Positions 1 through 8,179 of a stretch of 64,000 nucleotides of DNA are shown here, piece by piece. The translations under genes were made by a program, and so were the position numbers. The DNA lies in NCBI RefSeq assembly GCF_001856665.1, contig NZ_CP017781.1, positions 3,054,001-3,118,000 on the forward strand, in the 5' to 3' direction. The notes beneath the pieces were generated by a model that ran no database searches, was not told where the DNA came from, and was given only the letters and a program-made list of their open reading frames with translations. This stretch comes from Rhodobacter xanthinilyticus. GTDB lineage: Bacteria > Pseudomonadota > Alphaproteobacteria > Rhodobacterales > Rhodobacteraceae. Numbering within the stretch: position 1 is the first letter of the stretch; each line of letters opens with the position of its first letter.

Positions 1-105
1 GCGCTGGAAGAGGGCGACATGACGCTGCACGGGCTGTGGCACGACATCGGCTCGGGCGGGCTCAGCCAGCTCAACCCGGCGACGGGCGAATTCGAGCCGA
101 TCTGA
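1..105 (+). CDS. beta-carbonic anhydrase, C-terminal end (partial)
   Basis: Open reading frame entering from the left edge, 34 codons and a TGA. The visible residues include LHGLWHDIGSGGL followed by NPATGEF, which resembles the C-terminal strand of bacterial beta-class carbonic anhydrases, where an LHGLW-(x)-DIG segment precedes the last residues. The zinc ligands lie outside the window, so the call rests on this tail alone. The enzyme family hydrates CO2 to bicarbonate in the cytoplasm. The next gene starts 42 bases downstream on the same strand. Confidence 0.6.
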   Translation, partial: ALEEGDMTLHGLWHDIGSGGLSQLNPATGEFEPI

Positions 106-147
106 GGCGTTCATCGCATCTTAAGCTTAACGCGGGAGAGTCGGGGC

Positions 148-582
148 ATGGAACAGCACCGACTCGTCACGCTTCGCCTGCCCGTGAGCCTGATCGCAAG
201 GATCGAGGCGCGCGCGCATGGTGATCAGATCGCCCCGGCGGAGGTCATCCGCCGAGCCTTGATCGCGACATTGGCAGAGGGCGAGACCGCCCTCGCCCCC
301 AACCTCATGGCGGCCAGGGCGGTGCAAGAGGCGCTCGCCGGGGCCGCGGGCTGGCTCGATCTGCAACACCGGCTGCGCCAGGAGGGCGTGGTGCTGCGGC
401 TGCGGGCCGATCGCCTTGCGCTCAACAGCTGGCCCGCCGATCGGTTCATCCTCTGGCTCGACGATCTGGGCGAAACGCTCGCCGATCTGACGCTGCGGTT
501 TCGCGCGCCCTTCCCGGGCGCAATCCCGCGGCGGCGCGCGCAACCGCCGCCGGAAGGGGCCGTGGCGCGCGACATCGCCTGA
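148..582 (+). CDS. small ribbon-helix-helix-like protein, function unknown
   Basis: 144 codons, starting at an ATG preceded by GGGAG. Residues 5-40 (VTLRLPVSLIARIEARA, then a basic helix with VIRRALIATL) look like a ribbon-helix-helix DNA-binding unit of the CopG/Arc kind: a short strand followed by two helices. The rest, about 45-125, is mixed alpha/beta with no motif I recognise, and the tail is rich in Arg and Pro. It ends four bases before the stop of the convergent DUF4139 gene. A role as a small transcription factor is inference; an unrelated fold is possible. Confidence 0.55.
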   Translation: MEQHRLVTLRLPVSLIARIEARAHGDQIAPAEVIRRALIATLAEGETALAPNLMAARAVQEALAGAAGWLDLQHRLRQEGVVLRLRADRLALNSWPADRFILWLDDLGETLADLTLRFRAPFPGAIPRRRAQPPPEGAVARDIA

Positions 583-585
583 GGC

Positions 586-2190
586 TCAGCGCAGGATCTG
601 CCCCTCGGGCCAGTTGATCGTGGTCTCGAGGCTGACCGTCTGCGTCGCCCCCGGCGCAACATCGAAGCGCCAGACCAGAAGCCCGCGCTTGTCCTCGTAG
701 CCCTCCTCGGCCGGGGCGGGCGTCGCGGCATAGCTGATCTTGAGATCCTCCTGCTCGGCATAGGGCACCCGGTCGATCAGCCGCACCGGCCAGCTCTCGG
801 CCGTCAGGTTCTTCACCTCGATCCGCACCCGCTCGCTGCGCTCATTGGTTTTCGAGATCAACCCGCGCCCGCCCTCGGCGCTGTCTTCGGTCACGCGCGT
901 GAGCCGCAGCCCCTCGATCGCGCCAAAGCCGAGCCGCAGCCTGTCGCCCGCCACCACCTGCGGCAGATCCGTCGCGCCGACGATCTCGCCATCGACCCAG
1001 AGCATCGCCGGCCCCGCGAGCAACACCTCGCCGCTGGTGTTCTCGGCTTCCGCCACCCGATAGGCGGTCGCATCATAATAGGGCACGGCTTCGGCGAAGA
1101 GATCGGCGTTCAGCGCCACCGCGCCGAGTTTGAGCCGCAGCCCCTCGACCCCGTCGCGCAAATCGACCGGCCCGTCAAAGGCATAGCTCAGCGCCACCCC
1201 CTGCTGCGCGACCCCGTCCCCCACGATCACCGGCGCGGGCGCGGCCTCCATCATCGGCTCGGCATCGGCGGCAAACGTCTTCTCGGCGCGCAGCGCGGCC
1301 ACCGGCTCGGGCGGGCCATAGCGCAGCGCCTCGGGCCAGAGCTCGGAGGGCGCGGCGCGCTCCGAGGGCGCCGCGGTCGAGAGCGTCAGCGCGACCCCCG
1401 ACCAATCCTCGCCGCTCTCCTGATGCACCGACACATAACGATCGAGCGTCAACGCCCCGCTCGCCCGGTCGATGCGCGCATCATAAGCCGGCGCCCAACC
1501 CGCCGCATCGGTATAGCTGCGGATCTTCAGCGCGCCCGCGCCCTTCACCGTCACCAAAAGCGCGTCGCCCGCCTCGCCCGGGTGATCAATCGCCGCGAGC
1601 GCCTTTTGCGCCGCGGCAAGCTCCTCGCGGGCGGGCTCGAGCGCCACGGACGCGCGCCGCGCCTCGGCCTCGGCCGCAATCGCCGCGCGATTGGCCTCGA
1701 GCACCCCGGCCGACACCGCCGCCGCCAGATCGCCAAGCGCCTTGGGCGAGAGCCCGCCGGTCTCCGCCCCGCTCAGAAACGCCGCCCGCGCCCGCGCGGC
1801 CTCGGCCTCGGCGCGGATCGCCGCAACCCCGTCCTCGCCCGCCGCCAAAGCCTCCTCCGCCGTGGCCACCCGCGCGCGCGCCGCGGCCACTGCCTCGGGC
1901 ACCACCGCGCCCGTGCCCTCGGGCAGCCGGTCATGGATCAACGACACCGCGCCGATCTCGAGCCCCTCGCCGCTGACCCGCAGGCTCGCCATATCGCTGC
2001 CCGCGGGCAGGCCGGTCACAAGATATTCGACGGGCTCGGCGGCCGAAACCTCGAGCGCGCGCGTCACCTCCGCCCCCCAGGGGTAGAGCGTCACCGCGAC
2101 CGGCGCCGCGGCTTTCTCGAGCGGCGCGGCAAACAGCGCGGCTGGCGCGGCGCACAGGCACAGCGCGGCGATCAGGGAAACAGGTTTCAT
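586..2190 (-). CDS. DUF4139 domain-containing (MuiA-like) exported protein
   Basis: 534 residues, start supported by GGAGG ten bases upstream. Residues 1-22 are a cleavable signal peptide ending in ALFAAP. An N-terminal DUF4140-type segment (VAVTLYPWGAEVTRALEV) is followed by a long Ala/Glu-rich helical region at about 95-200, then a DUF4139 body with IRSYTDAAGWAPAYDARID, the typical entry to this domain. The C-terminus ends in a strand-rich part with ETTINWPEGQ. The family is named after a mucoidy inhibitor A homologue, but its biochemical function is not established. It is probably periplasmic. It lies downstream of asd on the same strand, separated by a terminator hairpin, so it is likely transcribed separately. 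Confidence 0.8.
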   Translation of the reverse strand: MKPVSLIAALCLCAAPAALFAAPLEKAAAPVAVTLYPWGAEVTRALEVSAAEPVEYLVTGLPAGSDMASLRVSGEGLEIGAVSLIHDRLPEGTGAVVPEAVAAARARVATAEEALAAGEDGVAAIRAEAEAARARAAFLSGAETGGLSPKALGDLAAAVSAGVLEANRAAIAAEAEARRASVALEPAREELAAAQKALAAIDHPGEAGDALLVTVKGAGALKIRSYTDAAGWAPAYDARIDRASGALTLDRYVSVHQESGEDWSGVALTLSTAAPSERAAPSELWPEALRYGPPEPVAALRAEKTFAADAEPMMEAAPAPVIVGDGVAQQGVALSYAFDGPVDLRDGVEGLRLKLGAVALNADLFAEAVPYYDATAYRVAEAENTSGEVLLAGPAMLWVDGEIVGATDLPQVVAGDRLRLGFGAIEGLRLTRVTEDSAEGGRGLISKTNERSERVRIEVKNLTAESWPVRLIDRVPYAEQEDLKISYAATPAPAEEGYEDKRGLLVWRFDVAPGATQTVSLETTINWPEGQILR

Positions 2191-2235
2191 GGGGTCCTCC
2201 CGGAAAATCTCCGCGAAGGCTCCGCCCTTGCCCGC

Positions 2236-2269
2236 CCAAAAGCAAGAGGGCGCCGATCACGGCGCCCTC
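2236..2269 (-). terminator. intrinsic terminator of asd
   Basis: A perfect 10-bp stem (GAGGGCGCCG at 2246-2255, CGGCGCCCTC at 2260-2269) with a 4-base loop. Read on the minus strand it is followed by TTGCTTTTGG. It lies 26 bases after the asd stop codon, between asd and the DUF4139 gene. Confidence 0.8.
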
Positions 2270-2294
2270 AAATTCCGGTCAGCTCAGGGCCGGA

Positions 2295-3317
2295 TCAGCC
2301 CTTCTTGAGGCAGCGCTGGCCGAGCACTTCGGCGATCTGCACCGCGTTCAGCGCCGCGCCCTTGCGCAGGTTGTCCGACACGCACCAGATGTTCAGCCCG
2401 TTCTCGATCGTGCTGTCCTGACGGATCCGCGAGATATAGGTCGCATATTCGCCCACACATTCGATCGGGGTGATGTAGCCACCGGCCTCACGCTTGTCGA
2501 CGACGAGGATCCCGGGCGCCTCGCGCAGGATCTCGGTCGCTTCTTCCCAGTCGAGGAATTCCTCGAACTCGATGTTGATCGCTTCCGAGTGGCCCACGAA
2601 CACCGGCACGCGCACGCAGGTCGCGGTCAGCTTGATCGACGGGTCGAGGATTTTCTTGGTCTCGGCGACCATCTTCCACTCTTCCTTGGTCTCGCCGCTG
2701 TCGAGGAACACGTCGATATGCGGGATCACGTTGAAGGCGATCTGCTTGGGGTAGACCTTCGGCTCAACCTCCTGACCGGGGACATACATGCCCTTGGTCT
2801 GGTTCCAAAGCTCGTCCATCGCCTCCTTGCCGGTGCCGGAGACGGATTGATAGGTCGAGACCACGACGCGTTTGATCTTCGCGCGGTCATGCAGCGGTTT
2901 CAGCGCCACAACCATCTGCGCGGTCGAGCAGTTCGGGTTCGCGATGATGTTCTTGTTCTTGTAACGCACGACGTCGTCGGCGTTCACTTCCGGAACGATC
3001 AGCGGGATCTCGGGGTCATAGCGGTAGAGCGAGGAGTTATCGATCACCACGCAGCCCTGGCTCGCGGCCTTGGGCGCGTAAACCTTCGTCGCATCCGAGC
3101 CGATCGCGAAGAGCGCGATATCCCAGCCGGTGAAATCGAAGGTGTCGAGATCCTTGGTGGTCAAAGTCTTGTCGCCAAAGCTGACCTCAGTGCCCAGCGA
3201 TTTGCGCGACGCCAGCGCCGCGATTTCATCAACCGGGAACTCGCGCTCGGCGAGAATGTTCAGCATTTCCTTGCCAACGTTGCCCGTGGCACCGACGACG
3301 ACGACTTTGTAGCCCAT
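2295..3317 (-). CDS. asd: aspartate-semialdehyde dehydrogenase
   Basis: 340 residues, normal family length, with AAGGAGG before the ATG. It reduces aspartyl phosphate to aspartate semialdehyde with NADPH, the branch point for lysine, diaminopimelate, methionine and threonine. The N-terminal nucleotide-binding motif GATGNVGKEML is at residues 9-19. The catalytic cysteine is Cys130 in NPNCSTAQM, and the conserved HSEAINIEFE segment carries the active-site histidine region. The gene is cytoplasmic housekeeping, followed by its own terminator. Its leader holds no feature I can name. Confidence 0.96.
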   Translation of the reverse strand: MGYKVVVVGATGNVGKEMLNILAEREFPVDEIAALASRKSLGTEVSFGDKTLTTKDLDTFDFTGWDIALFAIGSDATKVYAPKAASQGCVVIDNSSLYRYDPEIPLIVPEVNADDVVRYKNKNIIANPNCSTAQMVVALKPLHDRAKIKRVVVSTYQSVSGTGKEAMDELWNQTKGMYVPGQEVEPKVYPKQIAFNVIPHIDVFLDSGETKEEWKMVAETKKILDPSIKLTATCVRVPVFVGHSEAINIEFEEFLDWEEATEILREAPGILVVDKREAGGYITPIECVGEYATYISRIRQDSTIENGLNIWCVSDNLRKGAALNAVQIAEVLGQRCLKKG

Positions 3318-3383
3318 CTAAGGCCTCCTTCTCGAAAGAACGAGGCCGCTTAGCGGAAACGCGCCGATTTGGAAAGGGATTCG

Positions 3384-4004
3384 CTACGATTTCGCCAAGG
3401 TGATGCGCGAATCCCGCGCCATCAGATCGGCGACCATCGCGGCCTCGGCGGCGAAATCATGCGGCGTCTGCTCGGCCCGGCGCCCGCCCGAGAGCGAGAG
3501 CGAGGCCATGAAATCGAAGCCGTAAAGCCGCAGCCCCGCCAGCGGCGCGCGGGCAAGCAGATCGATCAGCATCGCGCCGGTGGTAGGCTGCGCGCCGAGC
3601 CGCGCCTTGAGCGCCGCGTAATCGGCCAGCGGATGCAGGTAAAACCCGGGGCTCGAAGCGGTCGCCCAATCGAGGCGCTTCCTCTTGTGGCTCATCCACA
3701 GATAGCGCGCGGCACCGATCCGCGCGCGATCCGCCCCGCCCAGCCGGGTCGCAAGCGCAAGCCAATCGGTGCGCGCCCCGTGGCTCGCCGCCGCCGGCAT
3801 CGGCGCGCGGTTGATCCTTATCACCAGATCATGGCCGTCGATCTCGGCGCCCAACTGGCTCTCGGAGAGCGCGCGCGCATTGCCCACCAGCGCCACCCGC
3901 CGCCCGGCGAGATCATTGAGAAGCGCGGCCTGCGGCACCGACAGCGCCGCGATCGGCGCCTCGCGACGCATCAGCCGCGCGAGGTAAAACCCCGCCCGGC
4001 TCAC
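3384..4004 (-). CDS. GT29 (sialyltransferase-like) glycosyltransferase
   Basis: 206 residues if translation begins at the GTG at 4004, whose bases overlap the TGA of the upstream glycosyltransferase (GTGA), a usual sign of translational coupling. An internal ATG at 3971 would give 195 residues. The segment RVALVGNARALSESQ followed by GAEIDGHDLVIRINRAP matches the L-motif of family 29 sialyltransferases, where the donor nucleotide sits; PTTGAMLIDLL and LYGFDF correspond to the S-motif region. The true donor sugar is unknown: bacterial members are diverse, and this gene has no CMP-sialate synthesis genes nearby. It most likely decorates a surface glycan with the product of its neighbour. Confidence 0.72.
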   Translation of the reverse strand: MSRAGFYLARLMRREAPIAALSVPQAALLNDLAGRRVALVGNARALSESQLGAEIDGHDLVIRINRAPMPAAASHGARTDWLALATRLGGADRARIGAARYLWMSHKRKRLDWATASSPGFYLHPLADYAALKARLGAQPTTGAMLIDLLARAPLAGLRLYGFDFMASLSLSGGRRAEQTPHDFAAEAAMVADLMARDSRITLAKS

Positions 4005-5023
4005 GCCAAAAGCTCGCGGTAAAGCGCCACCAGAGCCTCCGCCTCGCCCTCGATGCGAAACCGCTCCATGACCCGCGCCCGCGCCGCCTGCGAGGCCGCG
4101 CCGCGCCGCGCGCCATCGTCGAGAAACGGCGCCACCGCCGCCGCCAGCGCCCCGATATCGTCGGGCGCGACGAGCGCGCCGGTCTCGGGCGTCACGATCT
4201 CCTCGAAGGCGCCGACCCGCGTCGCCACCACCGGCACCCCGCAGGCCATCGCCTCGATCGGCGTCAGCCCGAACCCCTCCCAGCGCTGTGGCGCCACATA
4301 GAGATCGAGCACCCGATACCAATCGGCCATCTTGTCGACGCTGACCTCGGGCAGAAACAGGATCCGCCCGCCAAGCCCCGCCTGCGCCACCCGCGCCTTC
4401 AGCCCCTCGAGAAAGGCGCCATGGCTCTCGGTCGCGCGGCCCATGACGAGCGCGGTCACCCCCGGCCGCTGCGGCAAGAGCCCGATCATCGCCTCGACAA
4501 AAGCGTCGGTGCCCTTTTGCGCGCGGATCCGGCCGTAGCAGCCGACCAGCACCCCCTCGGGCAGGCCAAGCCGCGCGCGCAGCGCCGCGCGGTGGCTCGG
4601 CGGCGCAAAGCCCGCGGTATCGATCCCGTGCAAGATCACCCGCGCCGGGCGCTCGAGATAACCCGCCGTGCGCGCGCTCGTCGCCACCACCGCATCCATC
4701 CTTGAAATCAACCACTTGGTATAGCCGGTGTGGCGGCGCTGGCTGGCCGAGGTGAAGACGAATTTGAGATCCATCCGCGCCAGCGTCTTCAGCGCGAGCC
4801 CGAGCAACATCTCGGTATTGCGCCGCGCATGCCAGACCCGGCGGCGCCGCGGCAGGAACGGCACCCGCCAGAGCGGCACATGCGGCACCGAAGGCGGCAG
4901 CCCCGGCCCCGTCGCCGCGATGCCGATCAGCCTGGCCTGGAGCGGCACGAGGCGCACCACCGTCGCGGTGACGCCGGAGAGCCGGCGCTTGAGGTTCGGG
5001 GCGATGACATCGATCTGGGTCAT
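4001..5023 (-). CDS. LpsB/LpcC-type lipopolysaccharide core glycosyltransferase
   Basis: 340 residues, GT4 family with a two-Rossmann (GT-B) fold. The N-terminus VIAPNLKRRLSGVTATVVRLVPLQ, and the segments RVWHARRNTEMLLG and FTSASQRRHTGYT, are characteristic of rhizobial LpsB/LpcC core mannosyltransferases. The C-terminal half has the GT4 donor site with EGFGLTPIEAMACGVPVVAT, including the E-x7-E pattern. It would transfer a hexose, probably mannose, from a nucleotide sugar to the LPS inner core at the cytoplasmic face of the inner membrane. It is the first gene of a coupled pair with the GT29-like gene. Substrate assignment is by family resemblance. Confidence 0.85.
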   Translation of the reverse strand: MTQIDVIAPNLKRRLSGVTATVVRLVPLQARLIGIAATGPGLPPSVPHVPLWRVPFLPRRRRVWHARRNTEMLLGLALKTLARMDLKFVFTSASQRRHTGYTKWLISRMDAVVATSARTAGYLERPARVILHGIDTAGFAPPSHRAALRARLGLPEGVLVGCYGRIRAQKGTDAFVEAMIGLLPQRPGVTALVMGRATESHGAFLEGLKARVAQAGLGGRILFLPEVSVDKMADWYRVLDLYVAPQRWEGFGLTPIEAMACGVPVVATRVGAFEEIVTPETGALVAPDDIGALAAAVAPFLDDGARRGAASQAARARVMERFRIEGEAEALVALYRELLA

Positions 5024-5032
5024 GGGCGTGTT

Positions 5033-6217
5033 CTAGCGCGCGGCGTCGGGTTTGTCTCGGGCGAAGAGATAGACCGCAAGGCCGAGACAAACCGGCACGA
5101 GGAAGAACAGAAAGAGCCGCCCGAAGGCCTCGGCCGGGGGCAGATGCGCCGCCGCCTCATAGACGGGCCGCGAGCCGAAGCTCGCCGCCGCGACCCCGGT
5201 GATCGAGAACATGTTGAGGAGCGTGACCCCGCGCCCCACAAGATGCGGGGGGAAGAACGCGCGTCCATGCGCCATCAAGACCGGGAAGGTCGCGCCAAAG
5301 AAGCCGATCACCGCAAAGACCGCCGTCGCCTGCCACAGCCCCATCCCCGGCGCGAGCCACAAGACCGCGATCGCCCCGGCGAGCACCATATTGCCCAGGA
5401 GCGCCACCCGTTTGTGGCTGCCGAAGATCTTGTCGGCCGGGCCATAGGCGAAATTCCCCGCGATCATCGCGAGCCCCATCACCAGCGTCACCTGCCCGAT
5501 CAGCGCCGCATCCGCGCCATGCACCGCGTCGAGATAGGGCCCCGCCCAGAGCCCCCGGATCCCCGCCGCGGCGGTGTAATTCGCCGCCGTCATCGGCAGG
5601 AGCATCCAGAACCCCGGCAGCCGCAGGATATCGAGCACCGAGCCGCGCGGGCCGGCATGGGCGACGCGCTCGGGGTCGCGGGTTAAGGTCAGGATCGCGA
5701 GCGCGACCACCGCCGTCACCACCGCCAGCCCCCACAGCGTGCCGCGCCAGCCAAAGGCCTCGACCGCCGCCGCCAAAGGCGCCGCGCCGGCGAGATTGCC
5801 GAGGCTGCCCGTGCCGAGCATCGCGCCGGCCAGCGTGCCAAACATCGCCGGCGCGAAGCTGCGCGCGAAGATGTAATAGCCCGCCATCAAGACCGGCGAG
5901 CAGCCGACCCCGATCAGCATCATCGCGACATGCACCCCCCAGGGCCCCTCGGCCATGGCGAAAGCCGCCGCCCCGCCCGCCCCGCCGAGCGCCAGCAGCC
6001 ACCCCGCCGTGCGCCGCGGCCCGATCCGGTCGAGCGCCTCGCCCACCGGGATCTGCATCACCCCGAAGGCGACATACCAAAGCCCCAGCGACACCGCGAG
6101 ATCGCCCGCATCGGCGCCGAGCTCGGCCTTGAGGGTCGGCGTCAGAACCGCGAGGCAGGCGCGGTAGAACTGGCTAAGCACATAGCCCAGCACCAGAAAA
6201 GCAATCGACAGGCGCAT
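5033..6217 (-). CDS. major facilitator superfamily transporter
   Basis: 394 residues from the ATG at 6217, which has a G-rich Shine-Dalgarno; a start 51 bases upstream would add a non-conserved 17-residue tail. About twelve hydrophobic segments are visible. The loop between helices 2 and 3 reads PVGEALDRIGPRR, the MFS A-motif (G-x-x-x-D-R-x-G-x-R-R). The family exports or imports small solutes by proton coupling; substrate is not predictable here. It is divergent from the ModE-like gene. Downstream the LPS glycosyltransferase gene follows after only nine bases, so the two may be co-transcribed. Confidence 0.85.
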   Translation of the reverse strand: MRLSIAFLVLGYVLSQFYRACLAVLTPTLKAELGADAGDLAVSLGLWYVAFGVMQIPVGEALDRIGPRRTAGWLLALGGAGGAAAFAMAEGPWGVHVAMMLIGVGCSPVLMAGYYIFARSFAPAMFGTLAGAMLGTGSLGNLAGAAPLAAAVEAFGWRGTLWGLAVVTAVVALAILTLTRDPERVAHAGPRGSVLDILRLPGFWMLLPMTAANYTAAAGIRGLWAGPYLDAVHGADAALIGQVTLVMGLAMIAGNFAYGPADKIFGSHKRVALLGNMVLAGAIAVLWLAPGMGLWQATAVFAVIGFFGATFPVLMAHGRAFFPPHLVGRGVTLLNMFSITGVAAASFGSRPVYEAAAHLPPAEAFGRLFLFFLVPVCLGLAVYLFARDKPDAAR

Positions 6218-6320
6218 GATCCCCCCCGTGAAGGCCCCGAAGCTGACAGAGACCGCGGGCGCGCGCAAGGCCTTGCGGCGGCGGCGCGCGCCGGGCAGGC
6301 TAGGCCAAAAGGAGGGCGCG

Positions 6321-6680
6321 ATGGACCCGACCCGTATGATGTTGCGGCTTTATTTCGGGCCGCTGATGTTTGGCCCGGGCAAGGCCGACCTGCTCGAGGG
6401 GATCGCGGCGGAGGGCTCGATCTCGGCCGCCGGGCGGCGGATGGGGATGAGCTACAAACGCGCCTGGAGCCTCGTCGAGGAGATGAACGCGGGCTTTGCC
6501 GAGCCCTTGGTCGCGAGCGCGCGCGGCGGCGCGCGCGGCGGCGGCGCGCATCTGACCGAGGCGGGCGCGGAGGTGCTCGCGGCCTATCGGCGGCTCGAGG
6601 CGCGGCTTGCGACAGAGGGGGCGGCGGAGATCGGTGCGATCGGGCGCCACATCCGCCCGGATATGTCCGACGAGAAATAA
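6321..6680 (+). CDS. ModE-like molybdate regulator, DNA-binding domain only
   Basis: 119 residues from the ATG at 6321, preceded by AGGAGGG. The sequence is a winged helix of the ModE/LysR N-terminal type: LLEGIAAEGSISAAGRRMGMSYKRAWSLVEEMN, followed by a Gly/Arg-rich wing and a helix GAEVLAAYRRLEAR. Full ModE proteins carry C-terminal Mop/TOBE molybdate-binding domains; this one ends after the DNA-binding domain, so it may sense molybdate indirectly, pair with another Mop protein, or act without ligand. It sits directly before modABC, and one candidate ModE box overlaps its own stop codon. Confidence 0.85.
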   Translation: MDPTRMMLRLYFGPLMFGPGKADLLEGIAAEGSISAAGRRMGMSYKRAWSLVEEMNAGFAEPLVASARGGARGGGAHLTEAGAEVLAAYRRLEARLATEGAAEIGAIGRHIRPDMSDEK

Positions 6681-6682
6681 CG
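6659..6682 (+). promoter_or_regulatory. candidate ModE box 1
   Basis: A 24-base site with half-sites GGATATGT and AAATAACG separated by eight bases, overlapping the stop codon of the ModE-like gene. It resembles the ModE operator pattern of an inverted TATAT/ATATA core ending in AACG. It shares the 12-base string TATGTCCGACGA with box 2, 46 bases downstream. Binding is inferred. Confidence 0.5.
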
Positions 6683-6704
6683 CTTGCCCGGTTCGCGCCG
6701 CGCC

Positions 6705-6728
6705 TGTTATGTCCGACGAAACACAACG
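6705..6728 (+). promoter_or_regulatory. candidate ModE box 2
   Basis: Half-sites TGTTATGT and ACACAACG, spaced by eight bases, form an imperfect inverted repeat ten bases before the modA start codon. Half-site layout and total length (24 bases) match the E. coli modA operator, which ends in ACATAACG. Its position would block modA transcription or translation start when ModE is bound. Confidence 0.58.
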
Positions 6729-6737
6729 GAGCCCCCG

Positions 6738-7481
6738 ATGCGCGCCCTTCTCCTCGCCCTCACCCTGCTCACCCCCGCGGCCGCCGAGGCCGAGGAGGTG
6801 GTGATCTTCGCCGCCGCCTCGATGAAAACCGCGCTCGATGCCGTCGCGGCCGAGTGGCAGGAGAAGACCGGCAACACCGCCGTGATCTCCTATGCCGGCA
6901 GCTCGAAACTCGCCCAGCAGATCCTCGCGGGCGCGCCGGCCGATCTCTTCATCTCGGCCGCGCCGAACTGGATGGATGCGGTGGCCGAGGGCGGCGCGCT
7001 GGCGCCGGGCTCGCGGCGCGATCTCCTGGGCAACCGGCTCGTGCTCGTCGGCCATGCCGCGGGCGAGGTCGCGCTCGCCGATCTGCCCGCGCGGCTCGGC
7101 CAGGAGCATCTGGCGATGGCGCTGGTCGATTCGGTGCCCGCGGGCCAATATGGCAAGGCGGCTTTCGAGAGCCTGGGGCTGTGGGGCGCGCTCGCGCCGC
7201 AGGTCGCGCAGGCCGATAACGTGCGCGCGGCGCTGGCGCTCGTGGCGAGCGGCGAGGCGCCCTATGGCGTCGTCTACGCCACCGACGCCGCCGCCGAGCC
7301 GCGCGTGCATCTCGCCGCGACCTTCCCCGCCGAGAGCCACCCGCCGATCACCTACCCCGCCGCCCGCCTCGCCGCCGCGCCCCACCCGCAGGCCGCCGCC
7401 GCGTTCGAGCAGTTCCTGACCGGCCCCGAGGCTGCCAACGTCTTCAAATCGCAAGGTTTCACGGTTCTCACGGAGGAATGA
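6738..7481 (+). CDS. modA: molybdate ABC transporter substrate-binding protein
   Basis: 247 residues from the ATG at 6738. A signal peptide covers residues 1-18 (hydrophobic LLLALTLL, cleaved near AEAEE). The mature start VVIFAAASMKTALD is diagnostic for ModA: the ASM segment holds oxyanion-binding serines. SYAGSSKLAQQI and PADLFISAAP supply further ligand residues. It captures molybdate or tungstate in the periplasm for ModBC. First gene of the modABC operon; its TGA overlaps the modB ATG. Two ModE-like boxes precede it, so repression by molybdate-replete ModE is expected. Confidence 0.95.
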   Translation: MRALLLALTLLTPAAAEAEEVVIFAAASMKTALDAVAAEWQEKTGNTAVISYAGSSKLAQQILAGAPADLFISAAPNWMDAVAEGGALAPGSRRDLLGNRLVLVGHAAGEVALADLPARLGQEHLAMALVDSVPAGQYGKAAFESLGLWGALAPQVAQADNVRAALALVASGEAPYGVVYATDAAAEPRVHLAATFPAESHPPITYPAARLAAAPHPQAAAAFEQFLTGPEAANVFKSQGFTVLTEE

Positions 7482-8179
7482 TGGGGCTAACCCCCGAGGA
7501 ACTCACCGCGCTTTTGCTCTCGCTCAAGGTGGGGGCGGTGGCGGTCGTCTGCGCGCTGCCGCCGGGGGTGGCGGTGGCGCTGTGGCTGGCGCGCGGGCGC
7601 GGCCCCTTGCGCGGCGCGGTCAACCTGCTCGTGCATCTGCCGCTGATCCTGCCGCCGGTGGTGACCGGCTATTTCCTGCTGCTCGCCTTTGGCCGCAAGG
7701 GGCCGGTCGGCGCCTTTCTCGAAGAGACCTTCGGCCTCGTCTTCGCCTTCCGCTGGACGGGCGCGGCGCTCGCGGCGGGGGTGATGGGCTTTCCGCTGAT
7801 GGTCCGCGCGATCCGCCTCGCGATCGAGGCGGTGGACCCGCGCCTCGAGGAGGCCGCGCGCACGCTCGGCGCCCGCCCGCTCGCGGTCTTCGCCACCGTC
7901 ACGCTGCCGCTGATCGCGCCCGGGGTGATCGCCGGCGCGATCCTCGCCTTCGCCAAGGCGATGGGCGAGTTTGGCGCGACGATCACCTTCGTCTCGAACA
8001 TCCCGGGCCAGACCCAGACCCTGCCCTCGGCGATCTACACCGCCCTTCAGGTGCCCGGCCCCGAGGCGAGCGCCGCCGCCGCTCGGCTCGCCCTGATCTC
8101 GGTCGCGGTGGCAACCGGCGCGCTGCTCGCCTCGGAATTCATCGCGCGCCGGGTCGCGGCGCGGATCCGGGGGGCATGA
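7478..8179 (+). CDS. modB: molybdate ABC transporter permease
   Basis: 233 residues. Translation starts at the first ATG of an ATGATG pair after GGAGG, overlapping the modA stop. Five or six membrane helices are visible. The cytoplasmic EAA loop reads EEAARTLGARPLAVFATVTLPLI, the coupling surface for ModC. Late in the protein, AFAKAMGEFGATITFVSNIPG is highly typical of ModB and CysT/W relatives. It forms the inner-membrane channel for molybdate. Overlap of four bases with modC supports an operon. Confidence 0.95.
   Translation: MMGLTPEELTALLLSLKVGAVAVVCALPPGVAVALWLARGRGPLRGAVNLLVHLPLILPPVVTGYFLLLAFGRKGPVGAFLEETFGLVFAFRWTGAALAAGVMGFPLMVRAIRLAIEAVDPRLEEAARTLGARPLAVFATVTLPLIAPGVIAGAILAFAKAMGEFGATITFVSNIPGQTQTLPSAIYTALQVPGPEASAAAARLALISVAVATGALLASEFIARRVAARIRGA

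Noticed and set aside
121-130. TTAA-GC-TTAA as a CtrA box before the small RHH gene
   Set aside because: CtrA boxes need seven bases between the TTAA units; here there are two.
3384-5090. A 568-codon reading frame spanning both glycosyltransferase genes
   Set aside because: Only its last 206 codons match a family; the earlier part lies out of frame over the LpsB-like gene and is a high-GC shadow.
7582-8175. Upstream extension of the modC frame
   Set aside because: It runs over modB in another frame with Arg/Pro-rich sequence; the ATG at 8176 overlapping the modB stop is the natural start.
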